Part shown: positions 8,509 to 17,168 of the stretch, piece after piece
Position numbering within the stretch: position 1 is the first letter of the stretch
Layout: each line of letters opens with the position of its first letter
From: Streptomyces avidinii
GTDB lineage: Bacteria; Actinomycetota; Actinomycetes; Streptomycetales; Streptomycetaceae
NCBI RefSeq assembly: GCF_014650695.1
Contig: NZ_BMVL01000001.1
Location: forward strand, 269,563-333,562
Direction: 5' to 3'
DNA: 64,000 bases
The notes under the pieces: generated by a model
Told to the model about the DNA's origin: nothing
The model's input: the letters and a program-made list of their open reading frames with translations, nothing else
The model's database searches: none
Made by a program: the position numbers and the translations under genes

Positions 8509-10536
8509 TCAGACGGGCAGCTTGAGCGTGACGGCGCTCTGGAGCAGCTCCGGACCGGCCCAGGCGGAGCGGGTACCGGCGTACGCGGTGCCGAAGTCGG
8601 CGGTGCCCAGCAGCATCTGCTTCTTGGTGCCGGTGGGGGCGGTCACCGGGGCGACGACCCCGGAGGGCGCCTTGATGGTGACGTCGTTGCCGATGCGGTA
8701 GGCGGTGACCTTGCCGTCCGCGAGCGCCTTGTCCCAGGCGGCGCGGCGCTGGAACTCGACGCCGGTGTCCTTCATGCTCTGGTTGACGATCGGCGCGCTC
8801 GGTGCGTACAGGGTCCGGTAGGTGTCGAGGACCTGGTTGAGCACGGGGTAGAGGGTGCGGTCCTCGGCGAGGTTGGACTGGTGGACGTAGTGCGGGCGCG
8901 GGTCGTTGGCCAGGACGTGGCGCAGGGCGGTGCGGGCCTCGGCCGGGACGATGCTGTCGAGGTAGCCGGTGTTGGCGTCCAGCGGGGCCGGCAGGCAGGT
9001 GGAGGTTCCCGGGTTGTCCTCGCAGATGCCGCTTCCGCCGTGGGCGCGGCTGGTGTAGATCCAGTTGTACTCGTCGGCCATCTCGGCGTTGGTGCCCGTG
9101 TTGTAGTACACGTTCATCGGGTGCCGGGGGACCGTGAGGGCGGAGCCGACCGCGCGCTGCGCCGGTTCGCGGGAGTTGTCGCTTCCGGCCCACTTGACCC
9201 CGTTGTCGGCGAGGGCGCCGGCCAGGTTGGGGTTGTCGACGGGCTGCTGCGGGGCCGTCTTGAGGCCGGAGTGCTCGCCGGTGACCAGCTCGGTCCGGTC
9301 GGTGGCGATGCCCTTGGTGGCGGCCCAGTTGTTGTTGTCGCGGATCTGGGCGGAGATCTCGGCGCGGCTCATGTACTGGATCACGCCCTGGGCGTTCTTG
9401 GTGCAGGTCCAGGGGGTGACCGCGGTGTTCTGGACGCAGCCGAGGAACGGGTGGGTGTAGGTGTGGTTCATCCAGCGGTACTTGGCGCGGTCGGCGACGA
9501 GCTGGGCGGTCAGCGCGTCGACGCCGCCGTTCTCGGCCTTCCACTCCTCACCGGCGCCGCCGTTGAAGAGCATGTCGAGCTTGAAGTTCTTGGACGTCTG
9601 CCACTGCGCCGCGTACACGGCGTCGGCGGCGGACATCCGGATGGTGCTCTCCTTGCCCTCGCCGCCCGCACAGGCGTAGTCGCCCGGCGTGCAGTTCAGG
9701 TCCTTGTTCCAGCGGGCGTCGGGGGCGAAGACGTCGTCGACGTGGACGGCGAAGTAGTTGCGGCTCTGGCCGAGGTGCACCCCCTGGGTCAGCCAGTCGA
9801 CGATGCCGCGGGCGATCAGCCGGAACTGCTGCTGGTACTGGTTGTAGCCGAAGGTGACGACCAGTTCGCTGCGGCCGTCGTGGGTGTACTCGCCGACGAG
9901 GGAGGCCCGGCCGGAGCCGACGGGCGCGTCGACGTAGCTGGTGTAGCCGGGGCGCGGCTTGCCCATGAAGCCGTAGCTCTCGGGCACCAGGGCCGAGTTG
10001 TCCTCGAAGGTGACCTGACCGCCGAGGTAGCCGAAGGGGCCGGCCTTGCCGGCGGTGGTGACGGCGGCCTGGGTACCGTCGAGCTGGCCGCTGAAGCCGC
10101 CGTTGTCGGTGTATTCCAGCCCGACGCCCGGGTGGGCCCAGGTGTAGGCGTCGACCTGGCGGATCCCGTACGTCGTCTCGTAGGCGGCGAGCGCGGCCAT
10201 CTCGGCCGATCCCTCGCCGAAGGGGTTCTCGTTCGGCAGGACGACACCCTGGTACTTGGCGCGCGGACGGCCGTCCACCGTGTCACTGAGGAAGCCCGCG
10301 TTGATGACCGGGCGGCCGCTGCTGCCCAGCTGGACGCGGGTGTACGGCACCCCCGTGTCGCGGAGTTCCGCGGTGATCGCCTCGACCGAGCTGCCGCCGT
10401 CGTCGACGACCAGCACCTTCAGGTCGATGCGCGGCGTCACGGCCGCCGTGGCGGTCGCGGCGGGTACTGCCACGGACACCAGGGCGGCTGCCGCCATCAT
10501 CGCGGCGACCCTGTTCATCCGATTCTTCTTGACCAT
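8509..10536 (-). CDS. secreted Agd3-like polysaccharide deacetylase (CE18-like)
   Basis: 675 residues with a signal peptide (KKNRMNRVAAMMAAAALVSV to PAATATAA). An N-terminal domain to about 250 (IDLKVLVVDDGGSS) precedes the catalytic region. That region has AVHVDDVF near 263-270 and NHTYTHPFLGC near 357-367, matching in type the Asp-Asp and H(S/T)xxH(P) metal-binding motifs of NodB-fold deacetylases. EHSGL and RHPMNVYYNT follow. Size and motifs fit the Agd3 family, which partly deacetylates galactosaminogalactan outside the cell. ATG 10536 has GGGGGGAAAGG upstream. First gene of the operon, divergent from pepA. Confidence 0.78.
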   Translation of the reverse strand: MVKKNRMNRVAAMMAAAALVSVAVPAATATAAVTPRIDLKVLVVDDGGSSVEAITAELRDTGVPYTRVQLGSSGRPVINAGFLSDTVDGRPRAKYQGVVLPNENPFGEGSAEMAALAAYETTYGIRQVDAYTWAHPGVGLEYTDNGGFSGQLDGTQAAVTTAGKAGPFGYLGGQVTFEDNSALVPESYGFMGKPRPGYTSYVDAPVGSGRASLVGEYTHDGRSELVVTFGYNQYQQQFRLIARGIVDWLTQGVHLGQSRNYFAVHVDDVFAPDARWNKDLNCTPGDYACAGGEGKESTIRMSAADAVYAAQWQTSKNFKLDMLFNGGAGEEWKAENGGVDALTAQLVADRAKYRWMNHTYTHPFLGCVQNTAVTPWTCTKNAQGVIQYMSRAEISAQIRDNNNWAATKGIATDRTELVTGEHSGLKTAPQQPVDNPNLAGALADNGVKWAGSDNSREPAQRAVGSALTVPRHPMNVYYNTGTNAEMADEYNWIYTSRAHGGSGICEDNPGTSTCLPAPLDANTGYLDSIVPAEARTALRHVLANDPRPHYVHQSNLAEDRTLYPVLNQVLDTYRTLYAPSAPIVNQSMKDTGVEFQRRAAWDKALADGKVTAYRIGNDVTIKAPSGVVAPVTAPTGTKKQMLLGTADFGTAYAGTRSAWAGPELLQSAVTLKLPV

Positions 10537-10881
10537 TTCGGCCTTTCCCCCCGCAGGCGTCCCTCGACTCGGCCCTTGGCGGACAGCCGGGCCCGGGAGG
10601 CTCTGTGGAAATCATGCAAAGGAACCCCGCGTCCCCTTGCGAGAGTGGACCGAGTCTCTCGGACCTCGTCAGGTCTACGGGGCAAACCTGGAGCAGAGCC
10701 CACAGATGGGTGAACCTGATGGCCTCTTGATCGAACAACTTGCCAAACCTTCGAGTGACGTACGGACGAGCGCGTACGCGTAGGCTCATTTCTGGCGGCC
10801 GTCGGGCCCGAATACGATCGCTACGGATGGCCGTCCACCCACTCGGCCCACACACACAAACGGAAGCGAGACTTCACCACC
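10537..10881. promoter_or_regulatory. divergent control region between the exopolysaccharide operon and pepA
   Basis: These 345 bases hold no gene. For pepA a -10-like TAGGCT lies at 10781-10786, giving a leader of about 90 bases with no good -35. A weak inverted repeat, CGAGAG/CTCTCG, lies at 10640-10661 on the operon side. No clear operator or riboswitch was recognised. Confidence 0.4.
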
Positions 10882-12420
10882 GTGACTGCTCTGACTCTCA
10901 GCACTGCCGGCGCGGCGACGCTCCGCGCCGACGCCCTCGTGGTCGGCGTGGCGAAGGGCCCCAAGGGACCGATCGTCGCCGCGGGCGCCGAGGCCGTGGA
11001 CAAGGCGTTCGACGGCAAGCTCGCCGGTGTCCTCGACGCACTCGGCGCATCGGGCGCCGAAGGCGAGGTCACCAAGCTGCCGGCTCCGGCGGGCCTGAAG
11101 GTCCCGGTCGTGCTGGCGGTGGGGCTGGGCTCCGTCCCCGAGAAGGACGAGTCGTTCGACGAGGAGGTGCTGCGCCGCGCCGCCGGCGCCGCCGCCCGCG
11201 CGCTGCACGGCAGCAAGAAGGCAGCCTTCGCCCTCCCGCTGGAGGACGCCTCCGCCGTCACCGCCGTCGCCGAGGGCGCGCTGCTGGGCGCGTACGCCTT
11301 CACCGCCTACCAGGGCGGCGAGAACAAGGCCCGCAAGGAGGCCAAGGGCGCGGCCCCGAAGGCTCCGCTCGCCGAGGTGGCGCTGCTGGGCGCCAAGCCC
11401 CGCGACAAGGAGCACAAGGCCGCGGTCGAGCGCGCCGCGGTCGTGGCGGCCGAGGTCAACGTCGCCCGCGACCTGGTGAACACCCCGCCGAACGACCTGA
11501 CCCCCGAGGCCTTCGCCGCGATCGCCTCCGCGGCCGCGAAGGAGAACGGCGTCAAGGTCCAGGTGCTGGACGAGAAGGCCCTGGTCAAGGGCGGCTACGG
11601 CGGCATCATGGGCGTCGGCAAGGGCTCCGAGAACCCGCCGCGCCTGGTGAAGCTCAGCTACACGCACCCGAAGGCGGAGAAGACCCTGGCCTTCGTCGGC
11701 AAGGGCATCACCTACGACTCGGGCGGCATCTCCCTGAAGCCGGCCGGTCACAACGAGACGATGAAGTGCGACATGGCCGGCGCCGCCGCCGTCTTCGCCT
11801 CCGTCGTCGCGGCGGCGAAGCTGGGCCTGCGGGTCAACGTCACCGGCTGGCTCGCGCTCGCCGAGAACATGCCGTCGGGCTCTGCCACCAAGCCGGGTGA
11901 CGTGCTGCGCATGTACAGCGGCAAGACCGTCGAGGTCCTCAACACGGACGCCGAGGGCCGTCTGGTCCTGGGCGACGCGCTGACCAAGGCATCCGAGGAC
12001 AACCCGGACGCGATCGTCGACGTCGCCACCCTGACCGGCGCCATGGTGCTGGCCCTCGGCGACCGCACCTTCGGGATCATGGCGAACGACGACGCCTTCC
12101 GCACCTCGATCCACGAGATCGCGGAGGAGGTCGGCGAGTCCTCCTGGCCGATGCCGCTCCCCGCCGAGCTGCGCAAGTCCATGGACTCCCCCACCGCCGA
12201 CATCGCGAACATGGGTGTCCGCATGGGCGGCGGCCTGGTGGCCGGCCTCTTCCTCCAGGAGTTCGTCGGCGAGGGCATCACCTGGGCCCACCTCGACATC
12301 GCCGGTCCCGCCTTCCACGAGGGCGCGCCGCACGGCTACACCCCCAAGGGCGGCACCGGCTCGGCCGTGCGCACCCTGGTGCGGCTGGCCGAGCGCACGG
12401 CCACGGGCGACCTTGGCTGA
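10882..12420 (+). CDS. pepA: leucyl aminopeptidase (M17)
   Basis: 512 residues, normal for the family. The C-terminal catalytic domain has GKGITYDSGGISLKP (273-287) with the active-site Lys and metal Asp, MKCDMAGAAAV, and NTDAEGRLVLGDAL (354-367), the M17 signature that supplies metal ligands and the catalytic Arg. It removes N-terminal residues from peptides in the cytosol as a two-metal hexamer. GTG 10882 is used; a weak GGAAG lies further upstream. A strong terminator follows before lpdA, so it is transcribed alone. Confidence 0.96.
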   Translation: MTALTLSTAGAATLRADALVVGVAKGPKGPIVAAGAEAVDKAFDGKLAGVLDALGASGAEGEVTKLPAPAGLKVPVVLAVGLGSVPEKDESFDEEVLRRAAGAAARALHGSKKAAFALPLEDASAVTAVAEGALLGAYAFTAYQGGENKARKEAKGAAPKAPLAEVALLGAKPRDKEHKAAVERAAVVAAEVNVARDLVNTPPNDLTPEAFAAIASAAAKENGVKVQVLDEKALVKGGYGGIMGVGKGSENPPRLVKLSYTHPKAEKTLAFVGKGITYDSGGISLKPAGHNETMKCDMAGAAAVFASVVAAAKLGLRVNVTGWLALAENMPSGSATKPGDVLRMYSGKTVEVLNTDAEGRLVLGDALTKASEDNPDAIVDVATLTGAMVLALGDRTFGIMANDDAFRTSIHEIAEEVGESSWPMPLPAELRKSMDSPTADIANMGVRMGGGLVAGLFLQEFVGEGITWAHLDIAGPAFHEGAPHGYTPKGGTGSAVRTLVRLAERTATGDLG

Positions 12421-12474
12421 CCACCGCATGTGATCAGGCGTGTGTCACGCGTGTGTTCACGCGTGTGATGTGAC

Positions 12475-12516
12475 GTGACGCACCCCGGGCCCGGGTCAGG
12501 GCCCGGGGTGCGTCAC
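12475..12516 (+). terminator. intrinsic terminator after pepA
   Basis: A perfect 18-bp stem (12475-12492 with 12499-12516) around a GGGTCA loop, 54 bases after the pepA stop. Confidence 0.85.
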
Positions 12517-12797
12517 GTTCGGCACCCGCCCGCGCCGCTCGGCGTCCGTCTCACGACGAAACCTCAAGGAATCGGTAGGTATCTCCGTAGGTATCTACGC
12601 AACGGTAACCATCGGTCCGGGCGGATCGCCCGATCACATCGTGGGCCCGGCGTCCCGTGTTCCCCCGACAAATGCGAAGATGGGTTCTCGGCAGGACAGG
12701 GCCCCCACCACAGGGCCGAAGAAACAAGCGGCCGATTACCAGCCGCCGCCCGGTCACAGAGGACCGGTGCCCGGCGCACATGCATGGAGGACGTGAC
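12517..12797 (+). promoter_or_regulatory. lpdA upstream region
   Basis: About 280 bases with no convincing gene. It contains two direct copies of GTAGGTATCT (12575-12584 and 12587-12596) and a small hairpin CCGGTC/GACCGG (12750-12767) shortly before the ribosome site. The promoter could not be placed with confidence. Confidence 0.4.
12575..12596 (+). repeat. tandem GTAGGTATCT repeats upstream of lpdA
   Basis: Two identical 10-mers separated by two bases (12-base period) in an otherwise GC-rich leader. Spacing near one helical turn suggests a possible protein-binding site. Confidence 0.5.
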
Positions 12798-14186
12798 GTG
12801 GCGAACGACGCCAGCACCGTTTTCGACCTAGTGATCCTCGGCGGTGGCAGTGGCGGTTACGCCGCGGCGCTGCGCGCATCCCAGCTGGGTCTGGACGTTG
12901 CCCTGATCGAGAAGAACAAGCTCGGCGGCACCTGCCTGCACAACGGCTGCATCCCCACGAAGGCTCTGCTGCACGCGGGTGAGATCGCGGACCAGGCTCG
13001 TGAGGCCGCCCAGTTCGGTGTCAAGACCTCCTTCGAGGGGATCGACATCGCGGGTGTCCACAAGTACAAGGACGAGGTCATCTCGGGCCTGTACAAGGGT
13101 CTGCAGGGCCTGGTCGCCTCCCGCAAGGTGACCTACATCGAGGGAGAGGGCCGCCTCTCCTCCCCGACTTCCGTCGACGTGAACGGCCGGCGCATCCAGG
13201 GCCGCCACATCCTGCTGGCGACCGGCTCCGTGCCGAAGTCGCTGCCGGGCCTGAACATCGACGGCAACCGCATCATCTCCTCGGACCACGCGCTGGTCCT
13301 GGACCGCGTCCCCGAGTCGGCGATCGTCCTGGGCGGCGGCGTCATCGGCGTCGAGTTCGCCTCGGCGTGGAAGTCCTTCGGCTCGGACATCACCGTCATC
13401 GAGGGCCTCAAGCACCTCGTGCCGGTCGAGGACGAGAACAGCTCGAAGCTGCTGGAGCGCGCGTTCCGCAAGCGCGGCATCAAGTTCAACCTGGGCACCT
13501 TCTTCGACAAGGCCGAGTACACCGAGAACGGCGTCCGCGTGACGCTGGTCGACGGCAAGACCTTCGAGGCCGAGGTGCTGCTGGTCGCCGTGGGCCGTGG
13601 CCCCGTCTCCCAGGGCCTGGGCTACGAGGAGCAGGGCGTCGCGATGGACCGCGGCTACGTCCTGGTCGACGAGTACATGCAGACCAACGTGCCGACCATC
13701 TCGGCCGTCGGTGACCTCGTCCCGACCCTCCAGCTCGCGCACGTCGGCTTCGCCGAGGGCATCCTGGTTGCGGAGCGTCTGGCCGGCCTCAAGGCCGTCC
13801 CGATCGACTACGACGGTGTCCCGCGCGTCACCTACTGCCACCCCGAGGTCGCTTCCGTCGGCATCACCGAGGCCAAGGCCAAGGAGATCTACGGCGCGGA
13901 CAAGGTCGTGGCCCTGAAGTACAACCTGGCGGGCAACGGCAAGAGCAAGATCCTCAAGACCGCGGGCGAGATCAAGCTCGTCCAGGTCAAGGACGGTGCC
14001 GTGGTCGGCGTCCACATGGTCGGTGACCGGATGGGCGAGCAGGTCGGCGAGGCCCAGCTGATCTACAACTGGGAAGCTCTGCCGGCCGAGGTCGCGCAGC
14101 TCATCCACGCGCACCCGACCCAGAACGAAGCGATGGGCGAGGCCCACCTGGCCCTCGCCGGCAAGCCGCTTCACTCCCACGACTAA
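12798..14186 (+). CDS. lpdA: dihydrolipoyl dehydrogenase (E3)
   Basis: 462 residues. FAD-binding GGGSGG at 15-20, redox-active disulfide GGTCLHNGC (Cys46, Cys51), NAD-binding GGGVIGVEFAS, second FAD motif near ISAVGDLV, and the C-terminal LIHAHPTQNE with the catalytic His-Glu pair. It re-oxidises dihydrolipoamide on the E2 of 2-oxoacid dehydrogenase complexes, using NAD. GTG 12798 gives the standard N-terminus (VANDAS) and has GGAGG upstream; the open frame extends further 5' but those codons do not look coding. E2 follows 54 bases downstream, likely in one operon. Confidence 0.97.
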   Translation: MANDASTVFDLVILGGGSGGYAAALRASQLGLDVALIEKNKLGGTCLHNGCIPTKALLHAGEIADQAREAAQFGVKTSFEGIDIAGVHKYKDEVISGLYKGLQGLVASRKVTYIEGEGRLSSPTSVDVNGRRIQGRHILLATGSVPKSLPGLNIDGNRIISSDHALVLDRVPESAIVLGGGVIGVEFASAWKSFGSDITVIEGLKHLVPVEDENSSKLLERAFRKRGIKFNLGTFFDKAEYTENGVRVTLVDGKTFEAEVLLVAVGRGPVSQGLGYEEQGVAMDRGYVLVDEYMQTNVPTISAVGDLVPTLQLAHVGFAEGILVAERLAGLKAVPIDYDGVPRVTYCHPEVASVGITEAKAKEIYGADKVVALKYNLAGNGKSKILKTAGEIKLVQVKDGAVVGVHMVGDRMGEQVGEAQLIYNWEALPAEVAQLIHAHPTQNEAMGEAHLALAGKPLHSHD

Positions 14187-14240
14187 TTCGTCACGGGCGC
14201 GACGACCACTTCCGCACTTTCGTTAGGAGCAACTGAAACC

Positions 14241-16031
14241 ATGTCGGTTTCCGTAACCCTTCCGGCGCTCGGTGAGAGCGTCACCGAGGGCACTGTCACC
14301 CGCTGGCTGAAGGCCGAGGGCGAGCGCGTCGAGGCCGACGAGCCGCTGCTCGAGGTCTCGACCGACAAGGTCGACACCGAGATCCCCTCCCCCGTGTCGG
14401 GCATCCTTGCCTCCATCAAGGTCGCCGAGGACGAGACCGTCGAGGTCGGCGCCGAGCTGGCCGTCATCGACGACGGCTCCGGCGCTCCGGCCGCGGCTGC
14501 GGCTCCGGCCGCCGAGCCGGCCGCCGCCGAGGCCCCCGCGGCTGCTCCGGCTCCGGTTGCCGAGGCCCCCGCGGCCCCGGCTCCCGCCGCCGAGGCTCCC
14601 GCCGCCGCTGCTCCGGCTGCCACCGGTACCGATGTCGTGCTCCCCGCGCTGGGCGAGTCCGTCACCGAGGGCACCGTCACCCGCTGGCTGAAGCAGGTCG
14701 GCGAGTCCATCGAGGCCGACGAGCCGCTGCTCGAGGTCTCCACGGACAAGGTCGACACCGAGATCCCCGCGCCGGTTTCCGGCACCCTGCTGGAGATCCT
14801 CGTCGGCGAGGACGAGACCGCCGAGGTCGGCGCCCGTCTGGCCGTCATCGGTGCTGCCGGTGCCGCTCCGGCCGCTCCGGCTCCGGCTGCCGCCCCGGCC
14901 CCCGAGGCCGCTCCGGCCCCGGCTGCCCCGGTCGCCGCTCCGGCTCCGGCCGCCCCCGCTGCCCCGGTCGCCGCTCCGGCTCCGGCCGCCCCGGCTGCTC
15001 CGGCCGCCGCCCCGGCTCCGGTCCAGGCCGCCGCCCCGGCGGCCGCTCCGGCTCCGGTCACCCCCGCCGCCCCCGCTCCGGCCGCCGCCCCGGCGTCCGC
15101 CGGTGACGAGGCCGCGTACGTGACCCCGCTGGTGCGCAAGCTCGCCTCGGAGTCCGGCGTCAACCTGTCCACGGTCTCGGGCACCGGTGTCGGTGGCCGT
15201 ATCCGCAAGCAGGACGTCCTCGCCGCCGCCAAGGCCGCCGCCGCCCCGGCTCCGGCCCCGGCTCCGGCCGCTGCTCCGGCCGCGAAGGCCCCGGCCGCCG
15301 CGGTGTCCGAGCTGCGCGGTCAGACGGTCAAGATGACCCGCATGCGCAAGGTCATCGGCGACAACATGATGAAGGCCCTGCACTCGCAGGCTCAGCTCAG
15401 CTCCGTGGTCGAGGTGGACATCACCAAGATCATGAAGCTGCGCGAGAAGGCCAAGGGCGCGTTCCTGGCCCGTGAGGGCGTCAAGCTCTCGCCGATGCCG
15501 TTCTTCGTCAAGGCCGCTGCCCAGGCGCTGAAGGCCCACGCGGTCGTCAACGCCCGGATCAACGAGGACGAGGGCACCATCACCTACTTCGACTCGGAGA
15601 ACATCGGCATCGCCGTGGACTCCGAGAAGGGCCTGATGACCCCGGTCATCAAGGGTGCCGGTGACCTCAACCTGGCGGGCATCTCCAAGGCGACCGCCGA
15701 CCTGGCCGCCAAGGTCCGCGGCAACAAGATCACGCCGGACGAGCTGTCGGGCGCGACCTTCACCATCAGCAACACCGGCTCGCGCGGTGCGCTGTTCGAC
15801 ACGGTCATCGTGCCGCCGAACCAGGTCGCCATCCTGGGCATCGGTGCCACGGTGAAGCGCCCGGTGGTCATCGAGACCGCCGAGGGCACGAACATCGGCA
15901 TCCGCGACATGACGTACCTGACCCTGTCCTACGACCACCGCCTGGTGGACGGCGCGGACGCGGCCCGGTACCTCTCGGCCGTCAAGGCGATCCTCGAGGC
16001 CGGCGAGTTCGAGGTCGAACTCGGCCTGTAA
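14241..16031 (+). CDS. sucB: dihydrolipoamide acyltransferase (E2), two lipoyl domains
   Basis: 596 residues: two lipoyl domains with the modified Lys in TDKVDTEIP (Lys43 and Lys170), each followed by long Ala/Pro linkers; an E3-binding domain ([28 protein letters not shown]); and a C-terminal catalytic domain ending [15 protein letters not shown], with the His-Asp active site. The architecture is that of the actinobacterial SucB-type E2. Because aceE and lpdA flank it, it may serve pyruvate dehydrogenase or be shared with 2-oxoglutarate dehydrogenase, as in other actinobacteria. ATG 14241 has AGGAG upstream. The linkers are nearly pure GCC/GCT/CCG repeats. Confidence 0.93.
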   Translation: MSVSVTLPALGESVTEGTVTRWLKAEGERVEADEPLLEVSTDKVDTEIPSPVSGILASIKVAEDETVEVGAELAVIDDGSGAPAAAAAPAAEPAAAEAPAAAPAPVAEAPAAPAPAAEAPAAAAPAATGTDVVLPALGESVTEGTVTRWLKQVGESIEADEPLLEVSTDKVDTEIPAPVSGTLLEILVGEDETAEVGARLAVIGAAGAAPAAPAPAAAPAPEAAPAPAAPVAAPAPAAPAAPVAAPAPAAPAAPAAAPAPVQAAAPAAAPAPVTPAAPAPAAAPASAGDEAAYVTPLVRKLASESGVNLSTVSGTGVGGRIRKQDVLAAAKAAAAPAPAPAPAAAPAAKAPAAAVSELRGQTVKMTRMRKVIGDNMMKALHSQAQLSSVVEVDITKIMKLREKAKGAFLAREGVKLSPMPFFVKAAAQALKAHAVVNARINEDEGTITYFDSENIGIAVDSEKGLMTPVIKGAGDLNLAGISKATADLAAKVRGNKITPDELSGATFTISNTGSRGALFDTVIVPPNQVAILGIGATVKRPVVIETAEGTNIGIRDMTYLTLSYDHRLVDGADAARYLSAVKAILEAGEFEVELGL

Positions 16032-16059
16032 GGCTCACGCCCTGCGGCAGCCACTCGAT

Positions 16060-16100
16060 ACGGCGCCCCTGCCCGGATCCATTCCGGGCGGGGGCGCCGT
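16060..16100 (+). terminator. intrinsic terminator after the lpdA-E2 operon
   Basis: A 17-bp stem with one G-T pair (16060-16076 with 16084-16100), loop ATCCATT, 29 bases after the E2 stop. Confidence 0.8.
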
Positions 16101-16238
16101 CGTCATACGCTGAGCGGTCCGGGACGAGGCTGCGACAGGCGCGGGCTCCGGCTCTCGGAGCCCTGATCCGGGGCCTCTTGTAACCAGCCTCACCCGGCGT
16201 CCCTGACCAGGAACGCATCCGGTGGGGCTACTCGGCCG

Positions 16239-16263
16239 TATTGTCTACGCATCGAAGCGATGC
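16239..16263 (+). promoter_or_regulatory. gntR promoter and palindrome
   Basis: A -10-like TATTGT lies at 16239-16244. Just after it GCATCG-AAG-CGATGC (16249-16263) is a perfect palindrome covering the expected transcription start. This is a plausible autoregulatory operator for the GntR protein encoded immediately downstream. Confidence 0.5.
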
Positions 16264-16289
16264 ATGCCCCTACAGGAGATGAAGCCCCG

Positions 16290-16916
16290 ATGATCACCCC
16301 ACCCGTCGTGCACTCGCTGCGCGAGCAGATCCGCGAGCACATCGTGGAGGGGATCGTCAGCGGGCGCTGGAAGCCCGGCGAGCGCATCGTCGAGCGGCGG
16401 ATCGCCGTGGAGCTGGAGGTCAGCCAGACGCCCGTGCGGGAGGCCCTGCGCGAGCTGGAGACGCTGCGGCTGATCGAGTCGGCGCCGAACAAGGGTGTAC
16501 GCGTACGGAACCTGTCCGCGGCCGATCTGGAGGAGATCTACCCGGTCCGGGCCGGTCTGGAGCAGATCGCGGCCGAGCTGGCCGCCCCGCGGCTGGCGAC
16601 GGACTGCTCGGCGCTGGAGCCGCACGTGGCGGCGCTGTGGGAGGCCGACCGGACCGAGGACGGGACCGCGCAGGTGCGGCACACCGTCGGGTTCCACCGG
16701 GAGGTGGTCCGGGCGGCGGGGAACAGCGTTCTGCTGCACACGTGGGAGAGCCTGGGCATCGAGGTCTTCACGGCCCTGTCCATCCGCTGGCTGGGGACCG
16801 TCCAGAAGTCGTACGCGGAGGAGCACGCGGCCCTCGTCGAGGCCTTCCGCAGCCAGGATCCTGACATCGGCGTGCTCGTGAAGCGGCATGTTCTGGGGTG
16901 CGCCCCGCGCGCCTGA
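16290..16916 (+). CDS. GntR-family regulator with FCD domain
   Basis: 208 residues. The winged helix is at the N-terminus (LREQIREHIVEGIVSGRWKP, VSQTPVREALRELETLRLI) and a helical FCD effector domain follows, with the metal/ligand residues of the group (RHTVGFHREVV). ATG 16290 is preferred because AGGAG lies upstream; ATG 16260 would add ten residues. FCD regulators, including PdhR of enteric bacteria, commonly sense carboxylic acids. Its place between the E2 gene and aceE, and palindromes at its own start and at the aceE promoter, suggest it controls pyruvate dehydrogenase expression; that is inference. Confidence 0.88.
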   Translation: MITPPVVHSLREQIREHIVEGIVSGRWKPGERIVERRIAVELEVSQTPVREALRELETLRLIESAPNKGVRVRNLSAADLEEIYPVRAGLEQIAAELAAPRLATDCSALEPHVAALWEADRTEDGTAQVRHTVGFHREVVRAAGNSVLLHTWESLGIEVFTALSIRWLGTVQKSYAEEHAALVEAFRSQDPDIGVLVKRHVLGCAPRA

Positions 16917-16974
16917 CCGCGCGCCCGGCACCGCCCGACCGCGACCGACCCCGCCGTCTTGTACCGGTTTGCCC

Positions 16975-17009
16975 GGCACCGCGTGCCTTTTTCGCTGGCA
17001 CGCGGTGCC
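16975..17009 (+). terminator. intrinsic terminator after gntR
   Basis: A perfect 13-bp stem (GGCACCGCGTGCC and its inverse) around TTTTTCGCT. It separates gntR from the aceE promoter. Confidence 0.85.
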
Positions 17010-17046
17010 GACTTTCGCCGGATGGACGTTTCTTTGTCACTTTCAT

Positions 17047-17076
17047 TTGATCGATCATCGATCAGCGATTTACAGT
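17047..17076 (+). promoter_or_regulatory. aceE promoter overlapped by a 17-bp perfect palindrome
   Basis: TTGATC (17047-17052) and TACAGT (17071-17076), 18 bases apart, make a vegetative-type promoter. TGATCGAT-C-ATCGATCA (17048-17064) is a perfect palindrome covering the -35 and most of the spacer, the placement expected of a repressor site. The leader is then about 85 bases long. Confidence 0.6.
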
Positions 17077-17168
17077 CGTCGCGGACCTCAACCAGGTCCA
17101 CCACCCCTGTCCTGCCCGTCAGGGATTTTTTCACCACCTCTCCTTTGTCCGGAAGGCGGCGCACAGCA

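Noticed and set aside
6757..10713. A very long open frame (about 1300 codons) on the plus strand opposite the exopolysaccharide operon
   Set aside because: It mirrors the high-GC codon pattern of the real minus-strand genes, has no recognisable domain, and is rich in Gly/Val/Arg as expected of a shadow frame.
12657..12797. N-terminal extension of LpdA
   Set aside because: The codons translate to basic, low-similarity sequence; GTG 12798 has GGAGG and gives the family-length 462-residue enzyme.
14460..15300. GCC/CCG repeats as a satellite or CRISPR-like array
   Set aside because: They encode the Ala/Pro linkers between E2 domains and have no constant repeat or spacer structure.
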